NCBI GenBank assembly: GCA_937946835.1
Contig: CALFAV010000011.1
Coordinates: 1-64,000, forward strand
Direction: 5' to 3'
Source of the DNA: an uncultured Verrucomicrobiae bacterium
Lineage (GTDB): Bacteria; Verrucomicrobiota; Verrucomicrobiia; Limisphaerales; J093
Length of the DNA: 64,000 bases
The notes under the pieces are model-generated. The model was not told the origin of the DNA. It ran no database searches and worked only from the letters and a program-made list of their open reading frames with translations. The position numbers were made by a program, and so were the translations under genes. Positions 41,340 through 56,405 of this stretch are shown here, one piece after another. Every line of letters begins with the position of its first letter. Position 1 is the first letter of the stretch.

Positions 41340-44246
41340 ATGCCGTTTCAGTTCACCCATCCCGTCTGGCTCTGGCTGCTTGTACCGGTGGTCGGCTGGG
41401 TGGTGCTGTGGTGGGGGCGTTCCGACGTGCAGGTGGAGCCGTGGCGCCGGGGGCTGGCCCTGGGGGTGCGTCTGCTGGTGGCGGTGGCGCTGGTGCTGGC
41501 CCTGGCCGGGTTGCAGTGGCGCAAGCCGCTGGAGGGCCTGAACGTTTATTTCCTGCTCGATCGCTCGGACAGCGTGCCCGAGGCCCAGCAACAACGTGCC
41601 CTCGAGTACGTCAACGAGGTCGCCCGCGCGAAAAAGCCGGTGGACCGCGGCGGGGTCATCGTCTTTGGCAACGGCGCGGCCATCGAGTTCACCCCCAACC
41701 CCCGCGTGGAGGTGCAGAAAACTCACGCCGTCATCGGCACCGAGCGCACGGACATCGCCAGCGCCATCCGGCTGGGCACGGCGGCGTTTCCCGAGACCGG
41801 CCAAAAGCGGCTGGTGCTGCTCTCCGACGGGAACGAAAACGTGGGCGACGCCCTTGCCGCCGTGGCCGCCGCCCGCGCGCTGGGGGTGACCGTGGACACG
41901 GTGCCGCTGGGGGCGGTGCGCCGGGGCGATGTGTCCGTGCAGAAGGTGGGCGTCCCCGCAAAACTCAAGGTGGGCCAGACCTTCGACGTGGGGCTGTTCA
42001 TCCTGGCCGACACCAACCGCGCCGCCACCCTGCGGTTGTACCAGAACGACCGTTACCTGGGCGAGCAGTCGGTCGAGCTGGCCCCGGGCAAAAACCTTTT
42101 CACCTTCCCCCAGACCCTGACCGAGCCGGGCTTTTACAGCTACGAAGTGCAGGTGGATGTGCCCGGAGACGCCGTGCCGCAGAACAACCGCGCCGGCAAC
42201 TTCGCCAGTGTCCGCGGCGAACCGCGCGTCCTGGTGGTGTCCTCCGACCCCGCGGCGGACGAGCCCCTGGCCGGCGCGCTCCGCTCCGCGAAGCTCGAGG
42301 TGCGCCTGAGCGACCTGAGCGGCTTTCCCGCCACCCTGGCCGAGATGCAGAGCTACGACGCGATCTTCCTCTGCAACGTGGCCGCCGGCGACCTGGGGGA
42401 GAGGCTCTTGAGCCTGCTGGAAAGCGCGGTGCGCGACTTCGGCGTGGGATTGGTCTGCGTGGGCGGCGACCAGACCTACGCCGCCGGTGGCTACCGCGGC
42501 ACCCCGCTGGAGACCACGCTGCCGGTGGACATGGAGCTGAGCAGCAAGAAGGTCCTGCCCAGCGGCGCGGTGGTGCTGATCATGCACGGCATGGAGTTCA
42601 ACAACGGCAACCAGGTCGCCCGCGAATGCGCCCTCGGGGTGCTGGACGCCCTCGGCCCGCAGGACGAGATGGGCGTGGTGCTCTGGGACGGCTCGGAGCG
42701 CTGGCTCTTCCCGCTCAGCAAGGTGGGCGACCGCAAGGAAAAGGGCCGGCTCATCGCCGGCATGAACCAGGGCGACCTGCCCACCTTCCAGGGCGTGATG
42801 GAACGGGCCTACAACGACCCGAACAATCCCAACCTCAAGCAGTCCACCGCCAACCTCAAGCACATCATCGTGTTCAGCGACGGCGACCCGGCCCCGCCCA
42901 GCGACGCCCTGATGCAGGCCATTGTGAACGACCGGATCACCGTCAGCACCGTGCTCATCGCCGGCCACGCCGGCCCGGAGACCATGATCCGCATCGCCGA
43001 CCAGGGCCGCGGGCGGTTTTACGACGTGCGCGACCCCGCGCAACTGCCGCAGATTTTTCTCAAGGAGGCGATGGTCATCCTCAAGTCGGCCATCTTCGAG
43101 GAGCCGTTCCAACCCGTGCTGGCCGCGGGCAGCGAACCGGTGCGGGGCTTTGGCGCCGGCGAGTTTCCCACCCTGCGCGGCTACGTGGCCACGACCCCCA
43201 AGCCGCGCGCCGAGGTGCCGCTGGTCTCGGACAAGGGCGACCCGGTGCTGGCGCACTGGCAGTTCGGGTTGGGACGGGCGGTGGCGTTCACCTCGGACGC
43301 CCGGGCCAAGTGGGCGCGGGACTGGTTGGCCTGGCCCCGGTACCGGCAGTTTTGGACCCAGGTGGCGCAGTGGGCCCTGCGGCGCGTGGACACGGCGGAT
43401 TTCAACGCCGAGGTGACCGTGGACAAGGGTGAGGGCGTGCTCAGCGTCGAGGCCCTGGACCCGCAGGGCAACTACCGCAACTTCCTGAACCTCTCCGCCG
43501 TGGTTGTCAGCCCGAAGGGCGAGCGGCAATCCGTGCGGCTGGAGCAAACCGGCCCCGGCCGGTACGAGGCACGGTTCCCCACGCACGAAGTGGGCACCTA
43601 CCTCATCAACCTGGTCGAGACCGAGGGCGGGCAGGTGCGCGCCACCCAGGCCGTGGGGGCCAGCGTGAACTACTCGCCCGAGTTTGCCGACGCCGAACCC
43701 AACCTGAGCCTGCTGCGCCGCCTCGCCGAACTGGGCGGGGGCAAACTGCTGCCGCCGCCGGGGGGAATGCCCCCGGGCGCGGACAACCCCTTTTTGCGGG
43801 ACCGGGTGAAGACCTTCCAGCCGCGCGACCTGTGGGAATGGCTGATTCGGTTCGCCATCGTCCTGTTCGTGGCGGACGTGGGGGTGCGGCGCATCTACAT
43901 TGACCGGGCGGAGTGGCTCAAAGCCACCGAGAACCTGCGGCGCCTGCTGTTTTTCTGGCGCCGGCCCGGGGCGATGCCCGCCCCGGACGAGTCGCTCAAT
44001 GCCCTGCTGGCCCGCCGCAGCCAGGTGCGCGCTCAGCGCACGGGAGCCGGCACGCCCAAACCCGAGCTGTTTCAACCCGCCCGGCCCACGCCCGCTTCCG
44101 GTCCCGCGGGCCCGGGCGCGGCCGCGCCCTCCCCGCCCACGGCGCCCGCCCCCGCGGCCAAGACCGCGCCGCCGGACCGGACCGCCGTCACCTCGCGCCT
44201 GTTGGAAGCCAAGCGCCGGGCGGCGAAAAAGCTGGACCAATCCTGA
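41340..44246 (+). CDS. VWA domain / glutamine amidotransferase-like membrane protein
   Basis: FTHPVWLWLLVPVVGWVVLWW; FLLDRSDSVPEAQQQRALEYV; second VWA-like segment HIIVFSDGDPAPPSDALM. Confidence 0.85.
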   Translation: MPFQFTHPVWLWLLVPVVGWVVLWWGRSDVQVEPWRRGLALGVRLLVAVALVLALAGLQWRKPLEGLNVYFLLDRSDSVPEAQQQRALEYVNEVARAKKPVDRGGVIVFGNGAAIEFTPNPRVEVQKTHAVIGTERTDIASAIRLGTAAFPETGQKRLVLLSDGNENVGDALAAVAAARALGVTVDTVPLGAVRRGDVSVQKVGVPAKLKVGQTFDVGLFILADTNRAATLRLYQNDRYLGEQSVELAPGKNLFTFPQTLTEPGFYSYEVQVDVPGDAVPQNNRAGNFASVRGEPRVLVVSSDPAADEPLAGALRSAKLEVRLSDLSGFPATLAEMQSYDAIFLCNVAAGDLGERLLSLLESAVRDFGVGLVCVGGDQTYAAGGYRGTPLETTLPVDMELSSKKVLPSGAVVLIMHGMEFNNGNQVARECALGVLDALGPQDEMGVVLWDGSERWLFPLSKVGDRKEKGRLIAGMNQGDLPTFQGVMERAYNDPNNPNLKQSTANLKHIIVFSDGDPAPPSDALMQAIVNDRITVSTVLIAGHAGPETMIRIADQGRGRFYDVRDPAQLPQIFLKEAMVILKSAIFEEPFQPVLAAGSEPVRGFGAGEFPTLRGYVATTPKPRAEVPLVSDKGDPVLAHWQFGLGRAVAFTSDARAKWARDWLAWPRYRQFWTQVAQWALRRVDTADFNAEVTVDKGEGVLSVEALDPQGNYRNFLNLSAVVVSPKGERQSVRLEQTGPGRYEARFPTHEVGTYLINLVETEGGQVRATQAVGASVNYSPEFADAEPNLSLLRRLAELGGGKLLPPPGGMPPGADNPFLRDRVKTFQPRDLWEWLIRFAIVLFVADVGVRRIYIDRAEWLKATENLRRLLFFWRRPGAMPAPDESLNALLARRSQVRAQRTGAGTPKPELFQPARPTPASGPAGPGAAAPSPPTAPAPAAKTAPPDRTAVTSRLLEAKRRAAKKLDQS

Positions 44247-44249
44247 GCC

Positions 44250-44573
44250 ATGAAATCCGCCAGTCGTTTCGCCCTGGTGCTGGTGACCGCCCCGGACCTG
44301 AAGAGCGCCCGCGCCCTGGCCCGGGCGGCGCTGGAGGCGCGTCTGATCGCCTGCGCCAACCTGGTGCCGCGCGTCGAGAGCCACTATTGGTGGCAGGGGA
44401 AAATCGAACGCGGCGCCGAGGTCCTGCTGGTGCTCAAAACCACCCGCGCCCGGCTGGCCGCGCTGGAGAAACTGGTGCTGGCCCGGCACCCGTACGACAC
44501 CCCGGAGTTTCTGGTGGTGCCGTTGCACGCCGGCACCGCGCGTTATCTGGCCTGGCTGGCGGCGAGCGTTTGA
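44250..44573 (+). CDS. cutA: Divalent-cation tolerance protein CutA
   Basis: LEARLIACANLVPRVESHYWWQGKIERGAEVLLVLKTT. Confidence 0.93.
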   Translation: MKSASRFALVLVTAPDLKSARALARAALEARLIACANLVPRVESHYWWQGKIERGAEVLLVLKTTRARLAALEKLVLARHPYDTPEFLVVPLHAGTARYLAWLAASV

Positions 44574-44611
44574 GGCTGGCCGGCGGCCCGGGGCCGGTTA
44601 GACTGCCGGCC

Positions 44612-45430
44612 ATGCAGTCTTACCCTGGTTTTCGCCGTTTCCTCCGCCGCCGGTTGCCGAACAGCCGAGCGCTCCTCGGATTTGCGGCGGCGTTTCTGGC
44701 CGCCGGTGTCGCGCGTTCCGCCGAGGCTCACATTGGCGTGGGCGCCCAGCCGCCGCCGGGGGCCGAGGTGTTGTTTGACGGCACCCGGCGGATACTCGAC
44801 GAGAAGTGGACATACTGGGAGGGTCCGCGCTTTGCCTCGGCTCTGCCCATCAAGTGGCGGATCGTGCCCGACCCGGTGGACCCGGGCACGGTGTTGATGA
44901 GCGACGACCCCGCGGCCGCCGGCGGCAAGTACGGCGCGGCGGACATTGTGACCAAGAAGGCCTACCGCGATTTCCGGCTGCACGTCGAGTTTCTCGTGCC
45001 CGAGCCGGGCGGCAACAGCGGGGTGTACCTGCAAAACCGGTACGAGATTCAGATTCTCGACGGCGACCAGACCCGGCACGGCATGGGCGCGTTCATCAAC
45101 GAAACCGACTCGCCCTACCACGCCTACCGCGGTACCGGGAAATGGAACGCCTACGACGTGCAGTTTCGCGCGGCCCGCTTCCGGGACGGCCGGCGGATCG
45201 AGCCGGCCCGGGCCACGCTGTATTTCAACGGCCTGAAGGTGCACACCAACGTACCCATCCAGCAGGTCTGGGGCGGGCCCAACTCGGGTCTGGACGGGGG
45301 CAACGACGGCGGCCGCGGTATCACCGACACCCCGGGCGGCCTCAAGTTGCAGGCCGAAGGGCACGGGGTGCTGTTCCGGAACATCTGGATTCAGGAGCTG
45401 AACCTGCCGGAGCCAAACACGGATTTTTAA
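44612..45430 (+). CDS. DUF1080 (3-keto-disaccharide hydrolase) domain protein
   Basis: VTKKAYRDFRLHVEFLVPEPGGNSGVYLQNRYEIQILD; ATG at 44612, signal peptide. Confidence 0.88.
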   Translation: MQSYPGFRRFLRRRLPNSRALLGFAAAFLAAGVARSAEAHIGVGAQPPPGAEVLFDGTRRILDEKWTYWEGPRFASALPIKWRIVPDPVDPGTVLMSDDPAAAGGKYGAADIVTKKAYRDFRLHVEFLVPEPGGNSGVYLQNRYEIQILDGDQTRHGMGAFINETDSPYHAYRGTGKWNAYDVQFRAARFRDGRRIEPARATLYFNGLKVHTNVPIQQVWGGPNSGLDGGNDGGRGITDTPGGLKLQAEGHGVLFRNIWIQELNLPEPNTDF

Positions 45431-45431
45431 G

Positions 45432-45463
45432 CCCACCCCGTCGGGTGCGGAAGACCCGGTGGG
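45432..45463. terminator. GC-rich hairpin between convergent genes (possible bidirectional terminator, no clear U-tract)
   Basis: CCCACC-ccgtc-GGGT-gcggaag-ACCC-GGTGGG. Confidence 0.35.
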
Positions 45464-45523
45464 GTCGAAATCGGAGCCACTCCCCGGAAGGGGTGGTTCG
45501 GCGGCGCCCGCCGGGGCAGCGGC

Positions 45524-46831
45524 TCAGAGGAGATTGGCGGCCAGTTCGGCCAGTTCGGAACGTTCGCCCTTTTGGAGCTCGACGTGCGCGGCCAGGGGCT
45601 GGCCCCGGAACCGGCTCACCAGGTAGTTGAAACCGTTGGAAGTGGAGTCCACGTAGGGGTTGTCAATCTGGTAGGGGTCGCCGGTGAAGACGATCTTGGT
45701 GCCGTGGCCGACGCGGGTGACGATGGTTTTGACCTCGAGGGGGGTGAGGTTTTGGGCCTCGTCAATGATCATGAACTGGTGGGCAATGCTGCGGCCGCGG
45801 ATGTAGCTGAGGGCCTCGACCACGATGGCCCCCGAGCGCAGCAGGTCGCCGGTGCGGCGGGACTCGTTGCCCATGTTCAGGTCGGCGAGCAGTTCGAGCG
45901 CATCGTGAATGGGCTGCATCCAGGGGTTGAGTTTTTCCTCGAGGGTGCCGGGCAGGAACCCCAGTTCGCGGCCCACGGACACGGTGGGCCGCGCCACGAC
46001 CACGCGGCGGTATTCGCGGTCCACCAGGGTGCGTTTGAGTCCGGCGGCCATGGCCAGGAGGGTTTTGCCGGTACCGGCCTTGCCCATGAGGGTGACGAGC
46101 TTGATTCGGTCGTCGAGCAGGGCGTCGAAGGCGAAATGTTGTTCGCGGTTGCGCGGCTTGATTCCCCAGACGCCGTCCCGGCAATCGAGGAGGGGCAGGA
46201 GGCGGGTGCCCGAAGTGTCCACGCGGGCCAGGGCGGCGCGCTTGGGATTGCCCGCCTCGGCCAGCGTGCAGTAGCTGTTCGGTCCGGCCGGGGTGTCCAG
46301 TCCCAGTTCGCCGTGGGCGCGGAAGGCGAGCAGTTTTTCCGACGGCACCTCGAGGGTGAAGGTGCCCGAGTAAAGGTCGCTCAGGGCGATGCGCCCGGTT
46401 TCGTAGTCCTCGGCGACCAGGCCCAGGGCATCGGCCCGGATGCGCAGGTTGATGTCCTTGGTGACCAGGATGGTCGGGACGCCGGGGTGCTGTTTGCGGA
46501 GGTGCAGGGCGGTGGCGATGATGCGACTGTCGGCGGAAGTGTGCCCATTGGCGCCGGGCCGCCCGTTTTTGGCGCGGGGCAGGAAGACAATGCGGAGCCG
46601 GCCGCCGTTGGGCAGGTCCACGCCCTCGTTGAGCCGGCCGCCGCCGCGCAGGGCATCCAACTGGCGGGAGACGCTGCGGGCGTTTTGGCCCAACTCGGAG
46701 GGTTCGCGTTTGAACCGGTCAATCTCCTCGATGACCTCGATGGGCAGGAGCACCTGGTTGTCCTGGAAACTCAGGAGCGCGTTGGGGTCGTGGAGCAGGA
46801 CGTTCGTGTCGAGAACGTAGTTCTTCTTCAC
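45524..46831 (-). CDS. PhoH family protein with N-terminal PIN domain
   Basis: MKKNYVLDTNVLLHDPNALLSF (PIN); VTLMGKAGTGKTLLAMAAGLKRTL; MIIDEAQNLTPLEVKTIVTRVGHGTKIVFTGDPYQID. Confidence 0.93.
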   Translation of the reverse strand: MKKNYVLDTNVLLHDPNALLSFQDNQVLLPIEVIEEIDRFKREPSELGQNARSVSRQLDALRGGGRLNEGVDLPNGGRLRIVFLPRAKNGRPGANGHTSADSRIIATALHLRKQHPGVPTILVTKDINLRIRADALGLVAEDYETGRIALSDLYSGTFTLEVPSEKLLAFRAHGELGLDTPAGPNSYCTLAEAGNPKRAALARVDTSGTRLLPLLDCRDGVWGIKPRNREQHFAFDALLDDRIKLVTLMGKAGTGKTLLAMAAGLKRTLVDREYRRVVVARPTVSVGRELGFLPGTLEEKLNPWMQPIHDALELLADLNMGNESRRTGDLLRSGAIVVEALSYIRGRSIAHQFMIIDEAQNLTPLEVKTIVTRVGHGTKIVFTGDPYQIDNPYVDSTSNGFNYLVSRFRGQPLAAHVELQKGERSELAELAANLL

Positions 46832-47493
46832 GCGACAGGCTTGTGGAGGGTGCTCATTCGGGCGTACCAGTCCCGCAACTGCTTGTGGCGGGCGGGCAAC
46901 TGATGACTGCCGCTGAACAGGAAATTGCCCAACATCCCGTACAGGTCAAAATCCACGAACAGCGGGGACGCGCCGAGCAAAAACGGCCGGCCGGTGAGCA
47001 TCAATTCGCAGGGCAGAAGGCGGTGTTCCAGTTCGGCCAGCAATTCCTCCTCCTGCCGCCGCCATTGGTCGAGGCACCCGCGGCCGAACTTGCGCTCCTT
47101 GAACCGGATAAAGGGCAACCAGTGGGCGCGGGGCAACCATTCCCGGTAACGGGCGTCGTTGAGCCGGAACCCCACGTCCTCGATCTGGTGCTCGAAGTAC
47201 CGCCACAAGACCGCCTGCACCCCGGACCACTCACGTGGAAACAGATTCAGGCCGAATTTCAGGTCCAGGTACTTGGCGATGACCTGCGAATCCTCGTCGG
47301 TTTCAAAGATCACCGTTCGCCCGTCCCGGATGATGGGGACCTGGTAATACCGCTGGCGGGTTAAGCGCCAGATCACGGCGCGGTCGTCGGCCACGGTCAA
47401 ATTGTGGACCTTGAACCGCACCCCGGCATATTCGAGCAGGCGCCGTTGGACGATGCAAAACGGACTGTGGGGAAGTTGGAACAGCTCGATCAT
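46828..47493 (-). CDS. Glutathione S-transferase family protein
   Basis: MIELFQLPHSPFCIVQRRLLEYAGVRF...VPIIRDGRTVIFETDEDSQVIAKYLD; start set at 47493. Confidence 0.85.
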   Translation of the reverse strand: MIELFQLPHSPFCIVQRRLLEYAGVRFKVHNLTVADDRAVIWRLTRQRYYQVPIIRDGRTVIFETDEDSQVIAKYLDLKFGLNLFPREWSGVQAVLWRYFEHQIEDVGFRLNDARYREWLPRAHWLPFIRFKERKFGRGCLDQWRRQEEELLAELEHRLLPCELMLTGRPFLLGASPLFVDFDLYGMLGNFLFSGSHQLPARHKQLRDWYARMSTLHKPVA

Positions 47494-47781
47494 GTGCGTG
47501 GCCCACCGCAGGCTGCCACCGCCCGCCAAGACCTTTTCCCAAGTCGGCGTGGCCCGTTCCGCGGACGCGCGCATTCCGGCGTCAACAGCACGATGGACCT
47601 TATGCGCGGCGCCGGTGCCTCTGACAAGCCCTTTTGCGCGGAGCACCCCGACCGGCGGCCGGAATTCCCCGGACTCGGCCCCGGGCTGAATCAGCGGGGG
47701 CAAGCGGGACAGGACCTCTTTACGGCTGAGGGAACTCCGAAATCAAACCGGTCTTGCCTTCGGGGAATGGCACAGGGGGAA

Positions 47782-47869
47782 TGGTGGTGGGAGAAGGATT
47801 CGAACCTTCGTAGGGCGTTAGCCCGACAGATTTACAGTCTGTTCCGATTGACCACTCCGGCATCCCACC
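47782..47869 (-). tRNA. tRNA-Tyr (anticodon GTA), class II long variable arm, CCA encoded
   Basis: Minus strand GGTGGGA...AGACTGTAAATCT...GGTTCGAATCC...TCCCACCACCA. Confidence 0.95.
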
Positions 47870-48241
47870 ACCTTGGGGAAAACTCCGGCGAAAACCGCAG
47901 TGCGCTCAAGGCCGGTCAGGCCTTCCATCCCGCTTCGCGGGGAGCACCCCTGCAGTATGCGGTGAACCCGGGTCCAAGCAAGCGCAATTGCACAAGCTGA
48001 GCGCCGAGCCGTGTTGGCTGGGAGGTACCCGGTTCACAGACCCCGGCCCAAACGATTGCTGGAACCGCAGGTGGGCGCGTCGAAGTCAACCAGCGTACGC
48101 AGCCGTCACCACAACTAATTTTGCCGGGCCGGATCTTGCTCCACAATGGATTGTAGAAAACCTGTTTTTCGCATTGTCTGGGGGCTCGGGTTTGGCTAGG
48201 ATTCAGGCAACCGGGAAAGGCGCTCTCGGCTTGAGCAATAA

Positions 48242-50788
<2,547 letters not shown>

Positions 50789-50797
50789 AAAAGACGC

Positions 50798-50827
50798 TTG
50801 ACGAGTGTGACCACCTGTGACTACATT
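50798..50827 (+). promoter_or_regulatory. Candidate toxin-antitoxin promoter/operator
   Basis: TTGACG (50798-50803)-N18-TACATT (50822-50827) with 10-bp-spaced direct repeat TGTGACcaccTGTGAC. Confidence 0.5.
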
Positions 50828-50833
50828 GGGGCC

Positions 50834-51166
50834 GTGAAGAAGAAAACTCGGTTCAAATATCCACCGCCCATGTCGCCGACCCTGGAATTGAAGGAAGCCG
50901 TGATGGTCCCGGGAATCGGGCTCACCGTGCCCGTGCGGGCCGCCAAGGCCAAGCTCTCGGCGTTGCTCGAGTTGGTCGCGGCCGGCCGCGAGATCACCAT
51001 CACCAGCGACGGCAAGCCCAAGGCCGTGCTGACGCCGGTCGCCGCCCGCCAGGGGCGGAAGGTGTTCTCCGGGACGATGGACACGCTGCGCCAACTGCCT
51101 CTGCAGACGGAAGGGCCGTTCGCCGAGGAAATCATCCGCGCGGACCGTGACGGCCGTGGTTGGTGA
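50834..51166 (+). CDS. Phd/YefM-type antitoxin
   Basis: VPVRAAKAKLSALLELVAAGREITITSDGKPKAVLTPV; start GTG 50834 or ATG 50870. Confidence 0.85.
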   Translation: MKKKTRFKYPPPMSPTLELKEAVMVPGIGLTVPVRAAKAKLSALLELVAAGREITITSDGKPKAVLTPVAARQGRKVFSGTMDTLRQLPLQTEGPFAEEIIRADRDGRGW

Positions 51167-51172
51167 GGGCCG

Positions 51173-51607
51173 ATGTACCTGGATTCCTGCGTCCTCGTCA
51201 AACTCGTCAGCCACGAGCCGGACAGTGAGGCTTTCGACCGGCTGGTGCGCGGCCATCCGGTGACCACCTCGGAACTCGCGGTGGCGGAAGTGCGATCCGC
51301 CCTGCTCGCCAAAGAGCGGACAGGGCGGATTTCCCGCGCCGCGCGGGTGGCCGGCTGGCGGTTGTTCCAGGAGCGCGTCTTGGAAGGCGAGTTCGTTCTG
51401 CTCCCCCTCAATCGTGGGGTGATTGAGCGGGCGGGCGGTCTCATCGAACAGTGTCATCCGCAAGTCCCGCTCCGCACCTTGGACGCCATCCACGTCGCGA
51501 CCGCCGAGCTGCACGGCGGCGAAGCCATGTGCTCCAGCGACCGGCGCGTGCGGGACGCCTGCGCCTTGCTGGGCCTGGCGCTGGTGCCGAACCCTGCTGA
51601 CACTTGA
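51173..51607 (+). CDS. PIN domain (VapC-type) toxin
   Basis: MYLDSCVLVKLVSHEPDSEAF; TSELAVAEVRSAL; LRTLDAIHVATA; SSDRRVRDACALLGL, canonical PIN acidic residues. Confidence 0.9.
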   Translation: MYLDSCVLVKLVSHEPDSEAFDRLVRGHPVTTSELAVAEVRSALLAKERTGRISRAARVAGWRLFQERVLEGEFVLLPLNRGVIERAGGLIEQCHPQVPLRTLDAIHVATAELHGGEAMCSSDRRVRDACALLGLALVPNPADT

Positions 51608-51618
51608 CCAACTCCCTC

Positions 51619-54306
<2,688 letters not shown>

Positions 54307-54315
54307 GCGAACGGC

Positions 54316-56304
54316 TCACGGGTGCAACTCGATCACCGCGTCGAACCGCTGTCCCAGCCGCTGGCCGTCGCGGGTCACATCAAACGCCACCAAGCGCACG
54401 CCCGGAGAGGCTTCCCGGGCGGCGTTCAGCCGCACCGTCAGGTGCGAACGGCCCCCGGGCGCGGTTTCCACCTGGAACGAGGTCGGTTCGGCTTTCAGCC
54501 CCGCCGGCGTGGCCACGGCGATTTCCAACCGCTGCGGCCGGCGGAGGAAATTCCGCGCGTGCAGGGTCAGTTCAACCGTTTCCCCGGGCCGGACGCGACT
54601 CCGGTACGGCTCGGCGCGCACCCAGAAGGGGTCGAAGCCGTAGCGGTAGTCCTCGTCCGCAAGGATCTCGCGGAAGGCGTCGCGCATCGCGTAGGCCCAG
54701 CGGCGGTACCGCCCAATGAACCGCGCCGGCCGGTCCATCACGTACGAATGCCCGCCCAGGATCAGGTCCGGCCGCAGCCGGCGCAGGTACTCGGCGGCGT
54801 AGATGTAGCCCTCCTCGAGGATGGCGCTGTTGTGGGCCACGACCGCCTCGTGACCGGTTTGTGCCGGGTCGCGCGGGTCGCCGAAGAGATTGTCTCCGGT
54901 AAAAGCCACTTTCCGGCCGTCAATTTCCCCGTGCAGGCACAGGGCGAACTCGGTCTGCCCCGGCATCCAGTCCACCGTGAAGCGGTAACCCTCCCACGTG
55001 AACGACTCGCCGTCGCGGAACAGCCGGTCAAACCGCACGCCGTCAATCCCCGCGCCGTAGGCCTGGATGGGCGCGGCGTAGTCGAACCGCTCCGGGTGCT
55101 CGCACACCGCGGCCATGCGGTCCAGCGCCCACAGTTGCGCGCCCCACTTGGCCCGCAGGTGCGGCGCCTGGAGGAAATGGTCGCCGTGCATGTGCGTCAC
55201 GACCACCGCGTCCACCTGCTTCAGCCCGGCCCGGGCGCGGAGGCCCTCGAGGGCTTCGTCCAGAAACCGCGGGTCCACCAGGCCGCAATCCACCACCAGC
55301 GCGCGGCCGCTCTCGGCCAGGATCAGGTAAAAGTTCGGATGGAAATTCGGGCCGCGGAACTTGTACACGTGCGGCAGCACCTGCCACAGGTGCGGCACGG
55401 TGCTCGGCCGCGAGACCGGGTCCTGGACCATGCCCGAGAAGGTGTTGACCGGGTAGCCGCGCACCAGCAGCCGTTCCAGGGCCACCAGGCGGCGTTGAAA
55501 GCGCGCCAGTTGCGCGGCCGGGTCGCGAACCGCCGGGCCGTGGGAAGGCAGCAGCAGGCGCGGGCGGTAGCCGGCCACCTGCGCGGCCGAGTTGGCCAGC
55601 GCCCAAAGACCCGCGCCGAAGCCGTAGTCCCATTCCGAGTCGAACCACGTGTGCAGCCGCGCGCCGTCCAGCATCAGGTCCCCGGTGAAGGCCAGCCAGC
55701 CGGCGTCCTCGCGCAGCAGGTAGGACATGGCCCCCGGGCTGTTGCCGCGGGTATCCACGCACCAGAACTCGCGCCCGCGCCAGGTGAAGGTGTCCATGCC
55801 CTGGAAGGTTCGGTCCAGCGGGACGGGTTCGATGGGTGGGCGGACATAACTGGCGCCGTACACCGTGAAGGTGTCGCCCAGGCGCACCTGCATTTTGCGA
55901 AACTCGGTGGGGCGCTCGAACAACGCCCGCTCCGCCTCGGGTGCGGCCACCCGCGTGCCGGCCTCGCGCCAGGGGGCGAGCCGGGGGGCACCCTGGCATT
56001 GTTCGCGGTGGTGGTGGGTGAAGAGCACCCATTCGACCCGGTGCACCCCGATTTCGCCCAGGTGCTCGAGCACGCGGCCGTCGCCCAGATCAATCAGCAG
56101 AGCGGCGTCGCCGTCACGCAGCACGTACACGTGGCAGGTGTCGGTCCAGACAAACAGGTCGGGTCGGCCGCGCGGATCGGGCTGACGGAAGCCGTCGTCG
56201 GGCCGGGCAACCGGAAGGGTCAACAAGCCGGTTAGCAGCAGCCAGCTCGCCCGCCGGGTCCGGCCCCTTGGGGCACGTGGCCGGGGAGTTTGGGGGGTCG
56301 GCAT
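54316..56304 (-). CDS. Secreted MBL-fold metallohydrolase with two MBL-like modules
   Basis: VVVTHMHGDHFLQAPHL; VLFTHHHREQCQGAPRL; signal peptide; start at MPTPQTPRPRA. Confidence 0.8.
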   Translation of the reverse strand: MPTPQTPRPRAPRGRTRRASWLLLTGLLTLPVARPDDGFRQPDPRGRPDLFVWTDTCHVYVLRDGDAALLIDLGDGRVLEHLGEIGVHRVEWVLFTHHHREQCQGAPRLAPWREAGTRVAAPEAERALFERPTEFRKMQVRLGDTFTVYGASYVRPPIEPVPLDRTFQGMDTFTWRGREFWCVDTRGNSPGAMSYLLREDAGWLAFTGDLMLDGARLHTWFDSEWDYGFGAGLWALANSAAQVAGYRPRLLLPSHGPAVRDPAAQLARFQRRLVALERLLVRGYPVNTFSGMVQDPVSRPSTVPHLWQVLPHVYKFRGPNFHPNFYLILAESGRALVVDCGLVDPRFLDEALEGLRARAGLKQVDAVVVTHMHGDHFLQAPHLRAKWGAQLWALDRMAAVCEHPERFDYAAPIQAYGAGIDGVRFDRLFRDGESFTWEGYRFTVDWMPGQTEFALCLHGEIDGRKVAFTGDNLFGDPRDPAQTGHEAVVAHNSAILEEGYIYAAEYLRRLRPDLILGGHSYVMDRPARFIGRYRRWAYAMRDAFREILADEDYRYGFDPFWVRAEPYRSRVRPGETVELTLHARNFLRRPQRLEIAVATPAGLKAEPTSFQVETAPGGRSHLTVRLNAAREASPGVRLVAFDVTRDGQRLGQRFDAVIELHP

Positions 56305-56405
56305 GGCCGCATTATTGCGAGCGCGGGCGGCCTGCGGGCAAGTCCGGCCACCGGGGCTTGCGGCCCGGGCCGGTCCTGCCCCGCACAACGCCCATCGCGG
56401 CGGCT

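Noticed and set aside
38199-44528. 2109-codon minus-strand ORF opposite the ABC/VWA genes
   Set aside because: Low-complexity His/Gln/Arg/Gly-rich translation with no recognisable domain; expected shadow ORF of high-GC, strongly GC3-biased plus-strand genes.
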